From the NCBI RefSeq assembly GCF_013450155.1, contig NZ_JACCKD010000004.1:434001-498000 (forward strand): a stretch of DNA of 64,000 nt, in the 5' to 3' direction. The notes below the pieces were generated by a model. The model did not search any database, was not told the DNA's origin, and saw only the letters and a list, made by a program, of their open reading frames with translations. Positions 60,184 through 64,000 of this stretch are shown here, piece after piece; positions within the stretch are counted from its first letter, which is position 1; each line of letters opens with the position of its first letter. Made by a program: the position numbers and the translations under genes. Source of the DNA: Haloechinothrix aidingensis (GTDB lineage Bacteria > Actinomycetota > Actinomycetes > Mycobacteriales > Pseudonocardiaceae).

Positions 60184-60969
60184 CTATGCGGTCTTCGCTT
60201 GCTCGCGCATGCCGGTGTGCCAGTGCAGGATGCGGCGTTCGGCCAGCGTGAACAGGCGGTTGAACAGGTAGCCGAGCAGGCCGAGCAGCAGCATGCCCGC
60301 CCACATGTCGGTGATGGCAAAGGTCTGCTGCGCCAGGATCGTCAAGTACCCGATACCCTCGGTGGAGGCGAGCATCTCGCTGGTGATCATGACCACGAAC
60401 GCGATCACCAGGCTCACCTGCAGGCCACCCAGGATCTGCGGGGCAGCGGCCGGGAGCGTGACCCGCAGCAGCCGGTCCCGACCCGAGATCCGGTACACGC
60501 GGGTGACTTCGGCCAGCACCGGGTCGGCCGCGCGGACCCCGTCCAGCGTGGCGATCAGTGTGGCGAATACCGCGCTGAAGGCGATGATCGTCATCTTCAT
60601 CCCCGGCCCGAACCCCAGCAGCAGGATCGCGAGCGGCACGAGTGCGACCGGTGGGACGGAACGCAGGAAGTGCACGATGGGTTCGAGGGCACGGCGTGCG
60701 ATGGGGAGTTGCGCCATGATCACGCCACACGCGATGCCGACCAGCGCCGCGAGCGTGTACCCGACGAGCAGGTTCCGCAAGCTCGGCAGCACGTCGCTGA
60801 CGAACTGATCGAACAGCCACATCTCCTGGAACCGCACCAGGATCTCGGACAGCGGTGGGTAGAACTGCAGCCCGGCGCTGCCCGACCAGAACCACCACAC
60901 CACGACGACGAGAACCGGCAACCACAGCTCCACCGCGAGCGAACGCAGGCGCGTGCTCACCGCCTTCAT
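60184..60969 (-). CDS. ABC transporter permease, SsuC type (second)
   Basis: A 261-residue permease with six helices and the loop EVTRVYRISGRDRLLRVTLPAAAPQILGG. It overlaps the preceding permease by 4 nt (ATGA) and differs from it enough to act as the other half of a heterodimer. SsuABC-type systems usually have a single permease gene, so a pair is a small departure. Confidence 0.9.
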   Translation of the reverse strand: MKAVSTRLRSLAVELWLPVLVVVVWWFWSGSAGLQFYPPLSEILVRFQEMWLFDQFVSDVLPSLRNLLVGYTLAALVGIACGVIMAQLPIARRALEPIVHFLRSVPPVALVPLAILLLGFGPGMKMTIIAFSAVFATLIATLDGVRAADPVLAEVTRVYRISGRDRLLRVTLPAAAPQILGGLQVSLVIAFVVMITSEMLASTEGIGYLTILAQQTFAITDMWAGMLLLGLLGYLFNRLFTLAERRILHWHTGMREQAKTA

Positions 60970-61784
60970 GCCGTCACCTCCCCGCGCACGGACGGATGCC
61001 AGTGCAGCATCCACTTCTCGAAGGCGTGCAGCGCGGTGTTGAAGCCGAGGCCGACCCCGCCCATCACCGCAACCAGCGCATACATCTCGCTGTACAGCCC
61101 GGCATTCTGGGTGACGAACAGCTCGTGGCCGATCCCCGGCGCGCCTCCGACCAGCTCCGATACCACGGCGATCACGAACGCCGCGGAGCCGGCGATCCGC
61201 ACGCCGGTCACGATGAACGCGGCCGCACCCGGCAACACGATCTGTACGGCCCGCTGGGCAGTCCCGAAACCGAACGACCGCGCCGTGTCGATCAGCACGG
61301 GATCGGCATCGCGTACCCCGGCGACGGTCTGGATCAGGATCGGCCACACGCACCCGTACAACACGAGCACCACACCCATCTCCGCGCTCGGGCCGAGCAG
61401 CAGGATGACGAGCGGCATGATCACGATCGGCGGGATCGGCTTGAGGATCTCGATGATCAGCCTCGTGCTCCGGTAGGCGAACTCGACCGAGCCGAGCAGC
61501 ACCCCGAGCACGACGCCGGCGCCGATCGCCAGGGCGAGCCCCATCAGCGCGGTGGTCAGGGTCTGCCCGAGCGAGGACCAGAAGGCGCCGGTCGCGAGCA
61601 GGCCGAGCAGGCTCCGCACGATCTCGACGACCGTGGGAAACGGCGCGTCCGCCAGCGGGCCACGCGCGGCGAGCTCCCACGCCAGCAGGCACGCGACCAC
61701 CGCCGTCGAACCGACAGCCACACCGCTGCCGGTCCACCGCGTGGCAACCGGCGCCATCCGGTCTCGTGTCACAGTGATCGCCAT
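60966..61784 (-). CDS. ABC transporter permease, SsuC type (first)
   Basis: A 272-residue permease with six helices and the loop DTARSFGFGTAQRAVQIVLPGAAAFIVTG. Starts 4 nt after the binding protein gene. Pairs with the permease downstream. GPSAEMGVVLVLYGCVWPILIQ is the conserved central part of the family. Confidence 0.9.
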   Translation of the reverse strand: MAITVTRDRMAPVATRWTGSGVAVGSTAVVACLLAWELAARGPLADAPFPTVVEIVRSLLGLLATGAFWSSLGQTLTTALMGLALAIGAGVVLGVLLGSVEFAYRSTRLIIEILKPIPPIVIMPLVILLLGPSAEMGVVLVLYGCVWPILIQTVAGVRDADPVLIDTARSFGFGTAQRAVQIVLPGAAAFIVTGVRIAGSAAFVIAVVSELVGGAPGIGHELFVTQNAGLYSEMYALVAVMGGVGLGFNTALHAFEKWMLHWHPSVRGEVTA

Positions 61785-61788
61785 CGTC

Positions 61789-62808
61789 CTACTCCACGAC
61801 CAGATCCTCGAGTTCCGGAACCTCGTCCAGGTAACCGAGCTCCACCATGACGTCAGCGGCCCGCTCGATCTCAGCCGTCGCCACGTCGGTCGGCCAGTAC
61901 GGCGGCTTGCCCTTTTTCAGGACGTCGACCGGGATCTGCGAGATGTCCGATGCCTGCTGCAGCGCCGTGTCCAGGTTGTCGTTGGCGTACCCGTTGGACT
62001 GGTTGATGGCGTTCTTGAAACCCTCCACGGCATCCGGGTTCTGCTCGGCGACCTCGGTCGAGGTCACCCAGAGCCCCACGGCGCCTTCGCGGAACAACCC
62101 GATGGCGGGGAAGTCGATGATCTGCGCGCCCTGCTGCTCCACCGCTTGCTCGATGAACGGCGTCACCTGGCCCACGGCGTCGACACGGCCTTCCTTCAGG
62201 GCCGAATTCATGTCCTGGAAGCTCAGCGCGATCCACTCGACGGCCGAGGGGTCTCCCCCGTCCTGGGTGACGGAGGAAGCGATCGTCACCTCCATCTGCG
62301 CCTTACGCGCAGGCACGGCAACGGTCTTGCCTTCCAGATCGGCGGGCGAGGAGATGTCGCTCCCCTCTCCCACGAGAACCGCCGTGTCATCCGGACTGTC
62401 TTCGGGCTCCTGTCCCGCCTCGACCCACGTCTCGTAGGCGTCGTCCCGGTACCCGTCGGCGGCGGCGACGACCTTCAAGTCAATGCCCTCGGACAGCGCG
62501 GTGAGCATCGGCGTGGCGGGGGTGTAGGCGAACTGCACCTCGCCGCCCTGCAGCGCGGCCATCGCGCCCGCCGGGTTGGGGACGTTCTGCACGTCGACCT
62601 CCACGCCCTCATCGGCGAAAAACCCTTGGTCGATGCCGAGGTGCAGCGCGCCGGTCGAATAGATCGGCAGCGCTCCGACGGTCACCTGCTGGGTTCCATC
62701 CTGCGCCTGGTCAACCTCTGTGGCTTCCTCTTCGGTCGGTCCGCAGGCGGACAGCACACCGACGGCACCGGCCACGGCGAGCACCATGAGATGCTTGTGC
62801 GTTCGCAT
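61789..62808 (-). CDS. NMT1/SsuA-type substrate-binding lipoprotein
   Basis: A 339-residue binding protein with lipobox VLSAC (lipid Cys22) and an NMT1/SsuA fold (GALHLGIDQGFFADEGVEVDVQNVPNPAGAMAALQGGEVQFAYTP-like start, DLEGKTVAVPA). Such proteins bind sulfonates, pyrimidine precursors, nitrate, phthalate or amides. AGGAG lies about 5 nt ahead of ATG 62808. First gene of the operon; two TTGTTAC direct repeats sit in its upstream region. Confidence 0.9.
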   Translation of the reverse strand: MRTHKHLMVLAVAGAVGVLSACGPTEEEATEVDQAQDGTQQVTVGALPIYSTGALHLGIDQGFFADEGVEVDVQNVPNPAGAMAALQGGEVQFAYTPATPMLTALSEGIDLKVVAAADGYRDDAYETWVEAGQEPEDSPDDTAVLVGEGSDISSPADLEGKTVAVPARKAQMEVTIASSVTQDGGDPSAVEWIALSFQDMNSALKEGRVDAVGQVTPFIEQAVEQQGAQIIDFPAIGLFREGAVGLWVTSTEVAEQNPDAVEGFKNAINQSNGYANDNLDTALQQASDISQIPVDVLKKGKPPYWPTDVATAEIERAADVMVELGYLDEVPELEDLVVE

Positions 62809-62841
62809 CCGTTCTCCTCAGGACTGCTCGGAATCGCGGTG

Positions 62842-62869
62842 TTGTTACTGAGACCGCAATATTTGTTAC
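62842..62869. promoter_or_regulatory. TTGTTAC direct repeats, 21 bp apart
   Basis: TTGTTAC at 62842-62848 and 62863-62869, two helical turns apart, in the divergent gap between the ABC operon and lysR. Candidate regulator-binding half-sites. Confidence 0.4.
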
Positions 62870-62964
62870 CTGATACGAGCAGTAAAGCATGTGCTCGACG
62901 TCACCGGAAAGGCTTCAGTCGTGTCGATTGGGACTCGGCTCAGACGAGTTTTCGACAGTTCCGG

Positions 62965-62977
62965 TAGACAGTGTCTA
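62965..62977. promoter_or_regulatory. TAGACAGTGTCTA palindrome, candidate LysR site
   Basis: A perfect 13-bp palindrome, 17 nt before the lysR start. It fits the T-N11-A form of LysR binding sites and is placed for autoregulation. Confidence 0.55.
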
Positions 62978-62993
62978 TGGCTAGGGTGGTGTC

Positions 62994-63890
62994 GTGGAAC
63001 GTCGCCAGATCGAGTACTTCCTCGCCGTCGTCGAGAACGGCGGGTTCACCGCCGCGGCCAGCGCGCTGCACGTCGCGCAGCCCTCGCTCTCACACGCCAT
63101 CAAGGTCCTCGAGCGCGATCTGGGCGCCGAGCTGTTCCACCGCCTGCCGCGCGGGGTGCGCCTCACCGCCGCAGGGGAAGCCCTGATCGACTCCGCCCGC
63201 CGGACCCTGCGGGACATGGAGACGGCACGCGCGACCGTCCGCGAGGTCACCGGGCTCATGGCAGGCAGGCTCGACCTGGTCAGCCTGCCCACGCTGGCAC
63301 TGGACCCGCTGGCGGTCGTGATCGGCCGCTTCCGGCGAGCCTACCCGGAGGTACGGATCCGGCTCGCGCAGTCCGAGCTCGGCGACGAGGTCCGCGAGTC
63401 CGTGCGCACCGGCGCGGCCGAGCTGGGTCTCGCCGACACCACCACCCGAAGCTTCGAGGAGCTCGAGGCGGTTCCCATCGGTAACCAGGAGCTGATCGCC
63501 ACGTTGCCGCCGGGGACCCCGGCCCCGCCCGCCGGTGTGCTCACGGTCGACGAGCTACTGGACCGGGAGCTGATCACCGGCTTTCCCGGCACCCTTGTCC
63601 GTGATCTGGTCACCCGCGAGGCGCGCCGGCGCGGCAGGGAACCCAACGTGGTGGTCGAGCTCGGGCACCGGGAGTCGGCGTTGCACATGATCGCCGCCGG
63701 TGCGGGCTCCGGCGTCCTCCCGCGACCGCTGGCCAAGCTGGCCGAGCTGGAAGGGGCCGTGCTGGTCTCCGTCGACCCTGCCGTTGAGCGCGAGATCCAC
63801 CTCGTGCGCAGGCCGGGCACGCTCTCACCCGCGGCACAGGCGTTCCAGCGGATGCTGCTTGCCGAGGAGACCTCGCACAACGAGACATAG
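62994..63890 (+). CDS. LysR-family transcriptional regulator
   Basis: A 298-residue LysR protein: helix-turn-helix at about 3-62 (QIEYFLAVVENGGFTAAASALHVAQPSLSHAIKVLERDLG) and a two-lobed effector domain (about 90-290). GTG 62994; no clear ribosome site, and a TAGGGT box lies about 6 nt upstream, so it may be leaderless. Divergent from the SsuA-type operon, which it probably controls. Confidence 0.9.
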   Translation: MERRQIEYFLAVVENGGFTAAASALHVAQPSLSHAIKVLERDLGAELFHRLPRGVRLTAAGEALIDSARRTLRDMETARATVREVTGLMAGRLDLVSLPTLALDPLAVVIGRFRRAYPEVRIRLAQSELGDEVRESVRTGAAELGLADTTTRSFEELEAVPIGNQELIATLPPGTPAPPAGVLTVDELLDRELITGFPGTLVRDLVTREARRRGREPNVVVELGHRESALHMIAAGAGSGVLPRPLAKLAELEGAVLVSVDPAVEREIHLVRRPGTLSPAAQAFQRMLLAEETSHNET

Positions 63891-64000
63891 ATCAGTTCTA
63901 TCGGAAGCACCGAAAACAGATCTTTGTGCTTATCCGTCCGGCAGGGGTGCAATCGAGGCACGTGCCGCGGATGCAGCGGCTCCCAGGCGGATGAGGAGGC
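63891..64000. other. Right-hand edge, no gene recognised
   Basis: The last 110 bp hold no convincing coding region or terminator. The sequence ends in ATGAGGAGGC, which could be the ribosome site of a plus-strand gene starting beyond the edge. Confidence 0.4.

Noticed and set aside
1-64000. Search for CRISPR arrays, tRNA or rRNA genes, insertion sequences and prophage genes
   Set aside because: No regularly spaced repeats with unique spacers, no transposase or integrase motifs, and no tRNA-like cloverleaf were seen by eye. The only tandem repeats are the 12-bp and 22-bp ones listed; a dedicated scan could still find a degenerate tRNA or IS fragment.

Overview
The window is very GC-rich, gene-dense bacterial DNA with many GTG starts, 4-nt ATGA/GTGA gene overlaps and several probable leaderless genes. 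The gene families (KshA/HsaC/HsaB/KstD steroid enzymes, PadR, PucR, IclR, YtcJ-like amidohydrolases) point to an actinomycete, probably of the Pseudonocardiaceae type; that placement is inference. I see no rRNA, tRNA, CRISPR array or insertion sequence.

Layout. (1) 1-4182, minus strand: a tightly overlapping operon of an exported, C-terminally anchored protein, two small membrane proteins, a fused LivH-LivM permease and the start of a LivG-type ATPase that runs off the left edge. (2) 4512-24727: a steroid-like catabolic island. It holds a PadR regulator with a FadD3-like CoA ligase; a minus operon of three short-chain dehydrogenases and a KstD; a plus group of a luciferase-like monooxygenase, an HSL esterase, a VOC protein and an exported SurE; a minus operon hsaB-kshA-hsaC-hsaE; IclR and PadR regulators; and ribBA followed by a TRAP transporter. 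(3) 24795-33735, minus strand: two amidohydrolase/NCS1-permease pairs joined to aguB and aguA (agmatine to putrescine). (4) 33760-45234: two Lrp regulators, two near-identical aminobutyraldehyde dehydrogenases, a class III aminotransferase, potADBC and a PuuB-like oxidase, together a putrescine uptake and degradation block. (5) 45248-45975: a Phd/PIN toxin-antitoxin pair. (6) 46050-55090: two PucR-divergent aminotransferase/aldehyde dehydrogenase modules, one of them gabT-like, the natural continuation of putrescine breakdown to GABA and succinate or beta-alanine semialdehyde. (7) 55113-63890: an acetoacetate-decarboxylase-like protein, an SDR, an IclR regulator, a third YtcJ-like amidohydrolase, a SsuABC/NMT1-type ABC transporter and a divergent LysR.

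The most striking non-coding signal is a set of four almost identical promoters (TTGACA, 17 bp, TCTAAT or TCTACT) with a shared sequence across the -10 box. They drive the monooxygenase, hsaB-kshA-hsaC-hsaE, iclR and ribBA-TRAP. This defines one candidate regulon in which flavin synthesis is switched on together with flavin-dependent degradation. Other structured signals are three 17-bp Lrp-like palindromes in the putrescine block, a shared element in both PucR/aminotransferase gaps, and 22-bp tandem repeats found only in two convergent gaps.
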